A stretch of DNA of 64,000 nt from Kuschelorhynchus macadamiae (GCA_030620095.1 JAUTXW010000588.1:1671001-1735000), one strand, 5' to 3'. Positions 44,251 to 54,346 are shown, numbered from the stretch's first letter. Numbers and translations are program-made. The notes: a model not told the origin generated them from the letters alone.

Positions 44251-44892
44251 GCGGGCCTAATTTTTTTATTTCACTATTCAAAGCCCTTTATAACTACCAA
44301 ATATATTGTGATATAAAAGTCATAGCGTACCATTTGCTTTTCTTTAAATAAAATCAACATTATTTGGAAAATTCTGAAACAACGCCATCTAGTGACCACT
44401 AACAAAGTCATTATGGTACAGTTTATGGCTCCACGAGTAGAACAAGAAAAGCGCTTATTTTCTACACTAAGTTAAATAAAATCAGTCCATTCAAAACAGG
44501 GATATCAACATTTGAGAGTAAAATTATTTGACCTTCTCCCACCACTTTTTTTTTGAAAATAGACAAAAATGGTATCAAGCAAAAAAGGGCAAAATTGGTT
44601 GAAGAATACAATGCTTATATTTTCAATATACCTGACTTATGGAAATTTAAAAGAAAATTAGTATTTACACTTTTCTGTTGCTGTTACTCCCCCTAGCGGC
44701 CAAGTTTCAAACTTGAAAATAATTTAGAACGATTTTTCTTGACCTATTTACCTATAAATATTTTTTTAAGTTCTGTCATTAACGGTTTCCGAGCTACAGC
44801 CGATGTCCTCTATTACTGAACGACCCTATATAGTACATATACCAATTCTCTTAGTTAAGTACTGAACATATTCTTAAATAACTGCGTCACGC
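44251..44892. other. Non-coding repeat debris
   Basis: Contains CGCCATCTAGTGACC near 44387, CCCCCTAGCGGCC near 44690 and GTTTCCGAGCTACAGCCGA..CTATTACTGAACGACCCTATATA near 44785-44835. The last phrase resembles terminal parts of common insect DNA transposons with (A)CCCTGTATA ends. No coding sequence. Confidence 0.35.
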
Positions 44893-45116
44893 TTCACTTT
44901 CCTTAATAAAAGGAAATATTAGTAATGAGGCAAGTTCTAGGTAAAGCCACTTTACCGATTTTTCACATTGCTTTCTAAATTTTAATTAACCGCCAATTTG
45001 ATCCGCCATATTGAGTTTGTACTAATGTTTTACTAGTTTGTCCCTATGGTAAACTAGACAGTAAAAACTCGTTTTTCATTATAAAAAGTATTTTCTTTTA
45101 TTAAGGAAAGTTTAAG
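44893..45116. repeat. Short foldback repeat
   Basis: CACTTTCCTTAATAAAAGGAAAT at about 44897-44919 is matched in inverse orientation by ATTTTCTTTTATTAAGGAAAGTTTAAG at about 45088-45114. The arms are about 24 bp with a spacer of about 170 bp; the inside contains CCGCCAATTTGATCCGCCATATTG. Confidence 0.55.
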
Positions 45117-46430
45117 ATATTATTATTTGTAAGTGTAAATATTATCAAATATCTATAGCTAGAAGTAAATGAGGGTCCATGATTCAAATAGAAAATTATT
45201 GAAAAGAAAGCTCTGGGTAAACCGAATTTACTGACTTTTACTCTTGATTTTTATAAAGTAATATAGAAATTCTCTTTATTCCCTTTCTATGTTTGATGTT
45301 TTTTTCCACCTATTCGTCTTGAAGTATTCAAGTGTCAAAAACATTTTCACGTTTTTCGGGACATTTTAAGGGATAAAGAATCAATAACAGAATACGTAAA
45401 AATCCTAATACACTTTTCAAATTTTCCCAAAAGGTATGGAGCAACTTACTTCTACTTAGTCTTTGGGGAACAAGTGTCGTAGCCTCAAACCCAACATTTC
45501 ATAAATATTTAATCTCTACATATGTCTGTTCCTAAGATAAAAAAAGCCGGAATGTTGCGGTAAAAGAATTTCGAATAGAATATTGATGGGAAAAAATCGC
45601 TAGTGGATTCACTTGTCGAGGTATGAATAAAGTGTAAAATAGACAAGAGAGAGTTGAAAAAATAAAAAGAAGGGAGAAATGAAGATAGAAAATGGCGTAT
45701 TTTGCAAATAATTTATTAAGGTCACGCGTATCTCGTTCAACATATAACCCTTTTTATCTTAGCATGTAATTTGTTTTGGATACAAGAAAACAGTCAATAC
45801 TTATTCACATACTTCAACAAATATTAGAAACCAAATTTTTTTAGTTGTCTAACTTTCAAGAACTTTTGCTAATATTACTGCCTGTATTATAATGATAACG
45901 AAACTCATTTTTAAAACTACATTCTAGAAATAAAGTCGCATAACATAAACAAAATACCATATATTTTGTCAATAAAAAAAATTCAAAATAATGTATGTAA
46001 TAATTCCTTACGGTGACAAAATACTGTGATTTAACTAATTTGTTTATATATTTGTAAACAGATTATAATCATACAAATTATAACTAAAGACTACATATAC
46101 CCCGCAAGAAAAAGCTTGTACTATCCATAACATTTCTGTTGGAAATGGGTTTTTAACAAAATGCCAAAGTTAGTAATTCTCTAGTTTCCAACATTTTAAG
46201 ATCACCCGTTTGTTTTTTCATTTGAATATCTTAAAGGTTTAAATATGGGTAATATAATTTTAGTTAATTTCTATATCCTTGTATTTTTTTTCTTTCTTAT
46301 CAGGGGCTGTGATGTTGAATCTACTTAATAAAATCTGTAAATTTCTATTATTAGGAATAATGAAGTGTTTAGCTCAGTACATAGTCATTTAGAAACACAT
46401 ATTGGATTCGTTCCAATATTTTACCGAATT
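45117..46430. other. AT-rich intronic DNA, nothing recognised
   Basis: No frame or motif that I can support. Confidence 0.4.
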
Positions 46431-47062
46431 CTACCAATGCCACATTTGATTTTACACTGATTTTTAAGACCACCATTTTGTTTCGTCATGTTGAATTCGT
46501 ACCAGTTCATCACATATAATTTTTAGGTAAATTTTAAAGTCAATTAAATAAGATTTTTTTGAATATTTTATTTGGCTGCCATTTTGTTCCACCTCCTCTC
46601 GAATTTCTAGCACAATTTTACAAGCTTACTTTTATATCATACTTATTGCTTGAACAAAATTGGAAATTAATCTAAGAGGTTGTTTTTCAGGCTGATTTTA
46701 AAATATGTATTTTATTAGGCCGCCATTTTGGGATCCTATCAAAAAGTTACCAGTTCATTTCTATGTTACACCAGATTTTTGTGCAAAATTGGATAATTTT
46801 AATAGGCCTCCATTTCATCCCGTCATACTGGATTTTTACCAAAATATTATAAGGTTATTATGGCCCTTAATTTTTGACCAACATTTGATGTCAATCAAGT
46901 AAGTAGTTTTTCAGCATACCGCGAAGTGACAGACAGTCAGAAATTGAAAAAACCTTTTCTTTTTTTAAATCCGGGAAGGTGTTATTTTTTATGAATATAA
47001 ACGTTTAATTTGGCCGCCATCTTAAATTCGTACCATAGTTTTTTTAGTTCATCTCTATATAT
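46431..47062 (+). repeat. Degenerate tandem array with GGCCGCCATTTTG units
   Basis: At least five variants of a unit recur: ACCACCATTTTGTTTCGTCATG (about 46469), GGCTGCCATTTTGTTCC (46573), GGCCGCCATTTTGGGATCC (46719), GGCCTCCATTTCATCCCGTCAT (46804) and GGCCGCCATCTTAAATTCGTACC (47013). Most are followed by a (G/A)AATT.(G/T)TACCA(G)TTCATCtcTAT segment and then CACATTTAATTTTTG or CACCAGATTTTTGTGCAAAATTGG. Spacing varies from 85 to 210 bp. The open frame at 46705-46902 is a by-product. It looks like an old satellite-like repeat. Confidence 0.6.
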
Positions 47063-47069
47063 CACATTT

Positions 47070-47375
47070 AATTTTTGCACAAGCCATATTATAAATGTGA
47101 AGAAACCAAAGTTCTAGCATCGGTTCCAGGTTTTTATAAACGAAAAATTAGAGAATTTATTAAAATATTTAAACATACAAAAATTTTCAATAGAGATACG
47201 AGTTACGGTCTACAACGCACGTGGCAACCGATGTTAACACAAAGTCACGGTTGGGCGAGCACAAGTCGGGTATAAAACCCTACCTGAATCTCTTCGACCT
47301 AATTCAGTGTTCAGATCTCGTAAAGTAAAGATCCCTAAAGATGCCTCGTGCAATGGAAGGCGAAACGTGAGGTTT
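47070..47375 (+). mobile_element. Penelope-like element, 3' end relic
   Basis: The open part (47075-47275) ends YKRKIREFIKIFKHTKIFNR, DTSYGLQRTWQP, SASTSRV-like, the typical C-terminus after the GIY-YIG endonuclease of Penelope-like elements (RKI.Ea..I.k....fNr..g..Ls..W.P). From 47240 the DNA is nearly identical to the 3' terminal repeat at 53545-53690: CACGGTT.GGCGAGCACAAGTCGGGTATAAAA, GTGTTCAGATCTCGTA.AGTAAAGATCCCT, GATGCCTCGTGCAAT, AAGGCGAAACGT. RT and the endonuclease core are missing. The hammerhead-like CTGAAGA is CTAAAGA here. Confidence 0.75.
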
Positions 47376-48124
47376 TTATTGGTGATGATTAGACACTTTT
47401 TGATGACACTGATGCTAATTTATGGAAAAAAGGCTATAACAATTTAAAACGGTTAAGGTAATTCTGACAAAAGAAAAATAGATTACCCAACCATTTTCAC
47501 ATGGTAGGCAGTGCTTTTTTGCCTAAATGCATGCCACTGCAAAGCTCATGAGAATTCAATTTGCATAGTGCATTTCGTAGTACATTGGTTAGCAGTATTA
47601 TTGGCTACCCACTCTAATTGGCTAAACAAAACAGCATCAAACACGATTTCTTTACCATTCCTATTTTCCATTTAGAGCAAAGTAGTTAGTTACCTGCAAA
47701 GACTACTGTCATGCAAATTTATCTTTATTTATTCATAATATACCTTTGATTTAAAATGGCCGTAAGCGTGTTTCCAGATGTAACTGGCGAGATGAATATT
47801 CACACCTGTTTGGAGTAATAACAGTTTTACGTTATGTAATCTCCATATTTTACTACGCGTAACGCCGAGGTTTGAAACAAAGCCGTACCGACGAATAGGT
47901 GCCAAATTTCGCTTAGTGCGATTCATTACGATGGCCAATTTAATGTGCAAATTGAGTTGGGTACGCTCAGCAAGCTATTATATTATATGTGCAAAATTAA
48001 CTTATTTTTGCATATGCGAATGTTTGCCGTTTATTACGCGTCGCTCTTGACGAATTTATAATAAAATTTTTTAAATAAACCCTATTTTTTCATCGGTCTT
48101 TAGAATTCCAGCGCATATAAATTT
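47376..48124. other. Non-coding intronic DNA
   Basis: The minus frame at 47729-47950 has 73 codons (MHIKLAIVMNRTKRNLAPIR...) and no domain. Nothing else recognised. Confidence 0.35.
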
Positions 48125-48680
48125 TTATTATACAGTGTGTCCCGAATTGCAGTGTCCAAACTTTAACAGCGCATTCAGCATTCAAAATAAGCCTTAATTT
48201 TCTACTTAAACATATATCGGCAAATGCTTCGTTTTCGAAATACAGGGTGTTAAAGTTTTAAGAAAAAAATAGTTTTTTAGTCATAACTTTTTTATTACTT
48301 GAGATATTGTTATTAAATTTGGTAAACAGCCTTGGAGTAACAAGAGGCATTTTTTGATTTGAAATATTTTTTATTTTTTCATCAGTGGCGTCCGTACGGG
48401 ATTTTTTATTGAATATTCTTGAAGAAAAAATGGTACTCTACTGCATTTTCTGAAAACAAAAATCATTCCTTAAGGTGGGATTGTAACAGCAAGTTTTTAA
48501 AATTATTTGGTTTCCGATATTTATTTTATGCATTCCGGGTGAGTTCATAATTTCTGAACCACGTATGTAGGGTTTCTAAAATAAAAGCTTGTCTGACAAC
48601 TAAGGAGAGATGACGTCATCGACCCGTTGTAATGGAGATTTGCATTATGTTTGGGTTATCAGGGTGACATCGCAGAATAT
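48125..48680 (+). repeat. Terminal region of a DNA transposon, one end only
   Basis: TTATACAGTGTGTCCCGAATTGCAGTGTCC at 48129 and, further in, TTCGTTTTCGAAATACAGGGTGTTAAAG and TTTTTTATTACTTGAGATATT have the look of the 5' non-coding end of insect mariner-superfamily elements. No inverted partner or transposase is found downstream. TGACGTCA occurs at 48611. Confidence 0.4.
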
Positions 48681-49102
48681 TTTACTTTGAACATAAATAT
48701 AAAAGAGACTATTTAGATTTATAACAAAACCAAAAGAGATTTAGACATCTCGATATATTTTCTACAACTTTCTGATTTACCATTTAATTTCAAAATGTAC
48801 CGAAATACCAGAAATTTAAAACTAAAATGCAAAATTGTTAGAGATAATTTTGACACATAAATGCCTTGAAAGACCTGAAGTCGACTTTACTATCATATTA
48901 TTATATTTTGACCACAGTACGCGGAAAAAAAAAAGAAGTTGGTGGTCTGTGATTTTAACAAGTCAAACTTTTAACACGACATGTATCCAAAAATTGCTAA
49001 AAATTTCCTCATTTTGCTGGAAAGGCGGTAAAAATATATATCGACCGTAAAGTAGAATAAAATACTCACATCCGGCAAAAATTTTGTGACATTCTGACAT
49101 AT
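48681..49102. other. AT-rich intronic DNA, nothing recognised
   Basis: The frame at 48835-49050 has no domain. Confidence 0.35.
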
Positions 49103-49104
49103 GG

Positions 49105-49167
<63 letters not shown>

Positions 49168-49205
49168 TCAGAGGTGCGGATTCGATCCCCGCTCGTATCA
49201 TAACT
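49103..49205 (+). repeat. tRNA-like SINE head interrupted by (TA)n
   Basis: The 3' part TAGTGATTCAGAGGTGCGGATTCGATCCCCGCTCGTATC (about 49161-49199) has a tRNA T-arm: GCGG, the loop sequence ATTCGAT with its conserved TTCGA, then CCGC. It is about 75% alike to the copy at 49468-49539. The 5' part GGTATAT matches the other copy's GGTATGA, but everything between is replaced by a TA microsatellite. Both copies continue with CATAAC(T/C)TTTG, the apparent SINE body. Confidence 0.55.
49105..49162. repeat. (TA)n microsatellite
   Basis: Nearly pure TA, about 27 units. It produces false repetitive YIYIYI frames on the minus strand. Confidence 0.95.
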
Positions 49206-49467
49206 TTTGTTATTATTATAAATATTTCTAAAAAAATATTTCACAGTTTAAAAATAAAATTGATAAAATACTTCTATTCAGAATTTAGCTTGGGCATAAC
49301 GTAAAAATTATAAATTTACTAATATGGACGGTACCTAATAGCGATGCCAGATTTGACGTCTAGTCAGGAACGCTGCGCCATAAGTTTAGAATATTTGGCA
49401 GGATCAGCAATGGTTATGAGACTGGTGGGTTTGAATATGTGCAAGTTCTAACGAATCGCTTATCACT
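49206..49467. other. Spacer between tRNA-like copies
   Basis: No gene recognised. Confidence 0.3.
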
Positions 49468-49539
49468 GGTATGATATCGCAATTGCTGAGAGCAACGGAC
49501 TAGTGATCAAGAGGTGTGAGTTCGATGCCCGCTCGTACC
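49468..49539 (+). repeat. tRNA-like sequence (SINE head or tRNA pseudogene)
   Basis: The first seven bases GGTATGA pair with the last seven, TCGTACC (one G-U). A-box-like TATCGCAATTGCTGA and B-box-like GAGTTCGATGCCC stand at the usual spacing, total length is 72 nt, and the T stem keeps four of five pairs. In the anticodon position CTAGTGA would give AGU (Thr-like), but the anticodon stem is mostly unpaired, so this is not a functional tRNA. A diverged copy lies 365 bp upstream, which favours a tRNA-derived SINE. Pol III promoter boxes would be the functional part. Confidence 0.6.
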
Positions 49540-50145
49540 ATAACCTTTGCTTTGCTGTTGATGCTGGTGTTGCCGTTCCGAAGTTAAACATACGAGTTCC
49601 ATTCATAAATGTTGGGACTTTGACAACTTTTAAGTTATGCTGAGACTGTTGGAGTTATATTAGATGACCAGTAAAAATTTCCCGTACAATCATATAGTAA
49701 ACACGCGTATTGAAATTAAATTTGGTTGGCGAAAAACGGTCATTTAATCTCTTCTATTTCTGCTTGGCGCTGCTGTGATCGTTTGTGATATTTTTTGCTT
49801 CAAGTTCTTGATATTTTCTATTGTAAAAAAAACTACACAAGAATTAGAATGTGTGAATTAGGTGAGAATGTTTATACAAGAATAAATATCTCATTTCGGT
49901 CTACTTGGGGTATATATGTACCAATCTTATATGGTTTCGATCAATATATTTTTTTTCAATTATAATGGTTTTCGCGTTTTTAATTAATCATAGGGATGTT
50001 TACGTGTTCCAATTTATTTGTTATACGGGATGTAAAAGTATTTCGGTACGGAGTTTTTTCTATTTTTACAAACTTGTGTAAGCTTCCATATTAAATAATT
50101 GAAAAATTATCAGCCTCTAACAAGAAGCCTTTTAAACTAGGAGAT
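49540..50145. other. Non-coding DNA after the tRNA-like copy
   Basis: May include the SINE body up to about 49620. No gene recognised. Confidence 0.35.
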
Positions 50146-50702
50146 GAAAGTAGAAATTACTAGAAGATGTTGAGATGTTCTTCGGTGACAATTAGCCAAC
50201 AGAATCCTGTCCTATTCTAAAAGCTCAACTTTCCCTTTTAAACCAAGTCCCCAAGGATTCCAGATACACTAATCAATTTAAACAATTTGCTTTGATTATA
50301 TACTTTTTCGGTCCTAAAGCGTATAAAAAACTTTCAACATTAAGCCGGTTGTCATCTAACTTTACTCTTGAACATTTTACTAAACGTGGGATAATAAATC
50401 CTGGTTTTAACGTTTTTATCTTTGGGCTAATTGAATTAAAAGCTCGTCTTTTACAAAATAAAGCAAAAGACTGTCACTTATATATAGATAAAATTTCTAT
50501 TATGTCACATCTGTTCTACAATATTTCAAAGGGCAAGGTGATCGGTTTTAATGAAAATATTACAGACATTGCTAGCAACGCTTTAGTTTCAACGGCTAGA
50601 TGTATTGTAACCAGTTGGAAGGTAAACTATGGCATACTTTTTTTTATAAAACATCCCATCAATCTAAAGGAAATAGAGAGACTAACTGAAGCATCGAAAT
50701 AA
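50146..50702 (+). pseudogene. P-element/THAP9-like transposase fragment
   Basis: A frame open from 50196 to TAA at 50700 (168 codons; the same frame continues upstream past one TAG at 50193 as LEDVEMFFGDN) reads KDSRYTNQFKQFALIIYFFG, PKAYKKLSTL, then CHLYIDKISIMSHLFYNISK, GKVIGFNENITDIASNALVS, SWKVNYGILFFIKH. This matches P-element/THAP9 transposases from the pre-catalytic region (Y....r.FAltL.fySPkAYk.L) into the RNase H-like fold, including the first catalytic Asp (fDEmslk; here YIDKIS, with Glu changed to Lys). The N-terminal THAP DNA-binding domain and the GTP-binding and C-terminal parts are missing. The enzyme would excise P-type elements. The long frame suggests moderate age. Confidence 0.75.
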
Positions 50703-51779
50703 AACGGATCCGAGACGTAAATCGGTTTTAGATTGTCAACCATCTAGAAGTGCTGTTTTGTCTTTTATACACGGTGCCACAGAACTGCAAGAATTTTGCT
50801 GATATCTAATATTCGCACAATCTTTAATACGACAAAAAGATTGGGGAATATTTTTGATCTCTGAAATATGTATTTTTTTTTGTAATGAGAAGCAATTTTT
50901 AAAATCCCTGCAGTAAAGTTCATATAGGTGAAATTGAACGGTCTGTATCTACTAGACTGTTATTTTCAGCAGTTGATTAGTTCAGAACTACAAACAATTT
51001 ATTCTAAATTTGTTAAAGTTTTACAGTGTAAATTTAAACTATAACCATCGGTTATTCAAATTGACATATTATTGCAGTATCCACATGTATCACAAAACGA
51101 AAATGTATTCGCTTGAACTTGAGGTGGGCTTAATTTAAGGAATAATTAATCTCTTGTTGTTTTGATTTCCTGATTTAAGTTGTAATAAAATATACCGCAA
51201 TGTTCCTAATCCTTTATATAATTCCCGCCATAAACTTTGGTTTCTGTGTTTTCAATTTTTCATAATAATATGCTCCAATTTCGTTTTTATTATTACGTTT
51301 TGTCGTAATATTAATATTAAAGTTCGCAACAGATATCACAGTAAATTAGAAAGTTATCCTAATGGCAAACCCTTTGTTAGTCGCCATACAGATACATCAT
51401 TTTGTCTATTAACCAGCATTGAGATCTCGGAAACCACAAAAGATACACACTTGCTAAAATCACATAAAAATCCACATTTTTGGGCACAACATTTTCGTTT
51501 TAAACTTTAAAAATTCCCAATATTTCCCGAGATACTCGTTGAATTTTCTCCATTTATTTAAAGAGATTACAAGTACATTTTATAGCTCTATAATAATTGG
51601 TAAAATAGAAAAATTAAAAAATTTAAACAAGTATATATGTATCTTAGTTCAAACAACAATAATTGTTGCAGACTAGTCCCACTTCTTTACATTTAAGCAT
51701 CTCATGCTAATGATAAAAGAGTATTGAGCTTCATATAATATGTGCAAAACGTTAATAGGAGCAAATATTATTATCATCA
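50703..51779. other. AT-rich intronic DNA, nothing recognised
   Basis: No continuation of the P-like transposase was found and no other motif is seen. Confidence 0.4.
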
Positions 51780-51905
51780 ATTAGCTAGTAGTTGTAGTGT
51801 CGTGTAGGGATATCCTCAAGATGTCTCAAGCAATCACAGACGAAACAACGGAAATTATTTCTAGGTTTGACACGATCTAAATCCAAGAACTATGATTTCT
51901 TAAAC
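51780..51905 (+). repeat. 5' terminal repeat (pLTR-like) of the Penelope-like element
   Basis: Aligns with 53608-53725. The hammerhead-like CTGAAGA is CTCAAGA here, followed by TGTCT, a spacer, AGACGAAAC. The TATAAAA part seen in the 3' copy is absent. Confidence 0.65.
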
Positions 51906-52488
51906 ATCCATATGTTTGAGGTCAAATCCTAAATGCCGGAGTTTAATTACATGTAATTAAATCATTATAAAATTAGCAACTAATTTAGAAGTTTCAATTA
52001 ACTTACAGTAAATGATGAAGTGTAAAGACCGCGTGTTCCATCTGATGACGTGAAATACTAAAAACGTCCTAGAAGATCCAAAACTCAAAAAGCGCTATTA
52101 AGTTGATTTAACGCCTATTATCTTTTCGCCTTCTTGCAACGTCTTTTCACCATTTGTATTTTATATTTCCAATGGCACAAAGCTGATAATGCTTTATTTT
52201 CCTTTTTATAGTATACCTTTATTTGTTTAAGCACGCCATAAAATTTCAAGGATTTTTTTATTATAATAATTATAATATATAATCCAATTATTATGCAGTT
52301 ACTATATTTGGGCTTTCTTATAGAAACCCTTCAGGCATTATTTAAAAAAGTAAGAATTTTGACCATTGTGGGAATATCTATTTTTAAAATTTGTCTATAT
52401 ATCTCAATAAGAATCTTTTTCAGTGAGGCCGCACCACCTAATTGCAATACTAGCAATAATAAACAATACACAAATAGATAGTAAATAA

Positions 52489-53300
52489 ATAGACTGGCCC
52501 ACATACAAACTAGGTAAATCTCTTTCAAATTTTCTAAATCCATTTACTGGAAAAACAGATTCTTTTATCAAAAACTCTCCCCATTTCGTGGAAAAACTTA
52601 AGACGATCCAGTTGGATCCCGAATTGGTCAGTTTCGATGTAGAATCACTATACACAAATGTTTCTGTCAACGACTCAATTTCTATTATATTAGACATACT
52701 GGATAATAATAATCTTGATAAGAACTTAATAGACCTAGTGGAAGTTTGTCTTACATCTACTTATTTCATTTTTCAAGGAACTTTTTATGAACAAACTTCA
52801 GGGGCAGCTATGGAATCTCCTCTATCACCTGTGATAGAGGAGATATAGGATATTTATTTATGGAAGCCTTTGAGGGTATTGCTCTAACATCCGCTCCACC
52901 AAAACCAAAGCACTGGTTCAGATATGTAGATGATACTTTTGTTATTTGGCTTCATAGACATGATAATATGCTTATATTTCTGGACCACCTTAATTAACAA
53001 CGTCATAATATCAAATTCACGATGGAAATTGGATCTCATGGAACGATTCCCTTTCTAGATGTATGTGTTCAAAGTAAGGGAAATGGTACATTAGGACACT
53101 TTGGGTATAGAAAACCCACGCATACGAATAGATACTCAAATGCAAATTCCCATCACCATCCAGCACAAAAGAAATCGGTTATTAATTCACTAGTATTCAG
53201 AGCTGTTTCGCTCTCAGAGGGAATGGCTATTACACTGAAAATATTACGCGTTCAATTAAAAGATATAGTAATCCAACTCCCCAAAGTCACCGTTAGGTAG
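52489..53300 (+). pseudogene. Penelope-like reverse transcriptase, YVDD intact
   Basis: From 52489 the frame reads WPTYKLGKSLSNFLNPFTGK, then FIKNSPHFVEKLK, LVSFDVESLYTNVSVNDS (first catalytic Asp in SFDV) and YEQTSGAAMESPLSPVIEEI, followed by a stop and a frameshift at 52846. The next frame continues FMEAFEGIALTSAPPKPKHW and FRYVDDTFVIW with the catalytic YVDD intact. After a TAA at about 52993 come FTMEIGSHGTIPFLDVCVQS, YRKPTHTNRYSNANSHHHPA, QKKSVINSLVFRAVSL, all standard Penelope blocks. Few lesions and intact metal-binding residues suggest a relatively recent copy. The N-terminal region between the 5' repeat and 52489 is not recognisable. Confidence 0.85.
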
Positions 53301-53560
53301 TGTTGTTCTTCCCTACGTACATAGCACTACAGACAAAATAGGACGATTACTTCGGCGGTCCAACATACGTACAATCTTCAATACACATAAAAAGATTGGA
53401 CAATGCTTGCGATCCCCGAAAGATATTGTACCTTTCCAAACAGAAAGAGTATATAAAATTCCTTGCTCCTGTGGAGAAGTATACGTGGGAGAAACAAGAC
53501 GCTCAATTCCAACTAGACTTAAGGAGCATGAACGATGTCAGGGTCACGGTTCGGCGAGCA
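53301..53560 (+). pseudogene. Penelope-like GIY-YIG endonuclease, internally deleted
   Basis: In the frame after the RT stop: VVLPYVHSTTDKIGRLLRRS, NIRTIFNTHKKIGQ, LRSPKDIVPFQTERVYKIPC, SCGEVYVGETRRSIPTRLKE, HERC. This matches the Penelope linker and GIY-YIG core (GIYkIpC.CG..YiG.T.RS...R..EH), with VYK and VYVG in place of the two name motifs; the catalytic Arg (TRL) context is present. Directly after HERCQGHG the sequence jumps to SASTSRV and the terminal repeat. The relic at 47.1 kb shows that a KIREFIKIFKH...W.P segment should lie between, so this copy has an internal deletion of perhaps 200-300 bp. Confidence 0.8.
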
Positions 53561-53735
53561 CAAGTCGGGTATAAAAGCCTGCCTGAATCTCTTCGAGCTC
53601 ATTTAGTGTTCAGATCTCGTAGAGTAAAGATCCCTGAAGATGCCTCGTGCAATCAAAGGCGAAACGTCGGATAGTAATTCTAATTTGACACGGTCTAATT
53701 CCAAGAACCGTGATTTTTTAATAAACAGTTGTTAT
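53545..53735 (+). repeat. 3' terminal repeat with TATA-like box and hammerhead-like core
   Basis: Contains GGGTATAAAAG (TATA-like box at 53570), a TCAG-type initiator candidate about 40 bp downstream (TGTTCAGATC), and CTGAAGA (53634-53640), TGCC, loop, GGC, GAAAC (53657-53665). This is the order of a hammerhead ribozyme core (CUGANGA, stem II, GAAA). Penelope elements of many animals are known to carry hammerhead motifs in their terminal repeats. Stem III and the cleavage site are not convincing by eye. Confidence 0.5.
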
Positions 53736-54313
53736 TACCCACTTTTTGCAAGACATTTTTTTTAAATAAACTTGATGAAAAGATAATAATAAACCCTGAT
53801 ACTGTAAAAATATTCTTAAAAGTTTTCTTCTAGAAATGAACTGTTATTCTGTGAACTCAAAAGGTTGCACGTATTTCAATTGAGGAATGAGGACCGAATA
53901 AACTGGTTTAATTGGGATCTACTTTTCAGACATTATTAATACATACTGTACATAAAGATGTATATAATGTTAGTATGTATGTACGTAAATAAAGATTTAT
54001 ATAAATTGTAAAAAATCAATAGAAAACAGGTATAGCAGGCACTAGATATAACGTAGACGTATCAGTAAGAGCGCTATTACGATAGAGATAAAAATTACTT
54101 AAAAAAGTGTTTTCAAATCAAGTCATATTTAGATGTTTTTGAGTAAAGAACTTTTGCAATCTTTATCTGCTTTCTAGCATTATATATTTCCAAGATCGTG
54201 CTGTCTTTATAAAGGGCATTTAAATTACGTTACATTCTGGGAACAAACAAGTAGAAAATTAAGATGTGAATAAAGGAGATGAAATATGAATATTCTGTAA
54301 AATGAAAACTTAC
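53736..54313 (-). other. Intron sequence next to the microexon, nothing recognised
   Basis: AT-rich; no other exon candidate. Confidence 0.4.
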
Positions 54314-54346
54314 CCAAAATTCAGTTTCATCGTATTGTTGCGAAGT
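54314..54346 (-). CDS. Candidate 33-nt microexon of the ADAM-like gene
   Basis: On the minus strand, TTACATTTTCAG precedes 33 nt reading TSQQYDETEFW, followed by the strong donor GTAAGTTTTC. The exon is in phase 0 at both ends and would join directly to the phase-0 start of the exon at 22165-22244, giving ...DETEFW-TGKHFH... An acidic DE.(E/D).W just before the conserved propeptide block is plausible for ADAM proteins, although I cannot confirm it. The implied intron is about 32.1 kb. The strong splice sites and the phase match support it; the short length leaves room for chance. Confidence 0.5.

Larger units (their letters stand above)
51780..53735 (+). mobile_element. Penelope-like element with direct terminal repeats
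   Basis: A Penelope-type ORF (RT then GIY-YIG-type endonuclease) lies between two direct copies of a terminal repeat: 51780-51905 and about 53545-53735. The shared part runs from AGTGT..CGTG/AGTGTTCAGATCTCG through GATG(C/T)CTC..GCAATCA.A..CGAAAC to TTTGACACG(A/G)TCTAA(A)TTCCAAGAAC..TGATTT. The 5' copy is more diverged. An element of this type normally uses its endonuclease to open the target and its RT to copy in place. It is inactive through frameshifts, stops and a deletion. Confidence 0.75.

Noticed and set aside
48963..49244. Minus-strand ORFs with long IYIYIY runs
   Set aside because: Translation of the TA microsatellite; not genes.
49556..49600. CCGTTCCGAAGTTAAAC as a 5S rRNA-derived SINE
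   Set aside because: Only about a dozen bases resemble 5S rRNA; no other 5S region is present.
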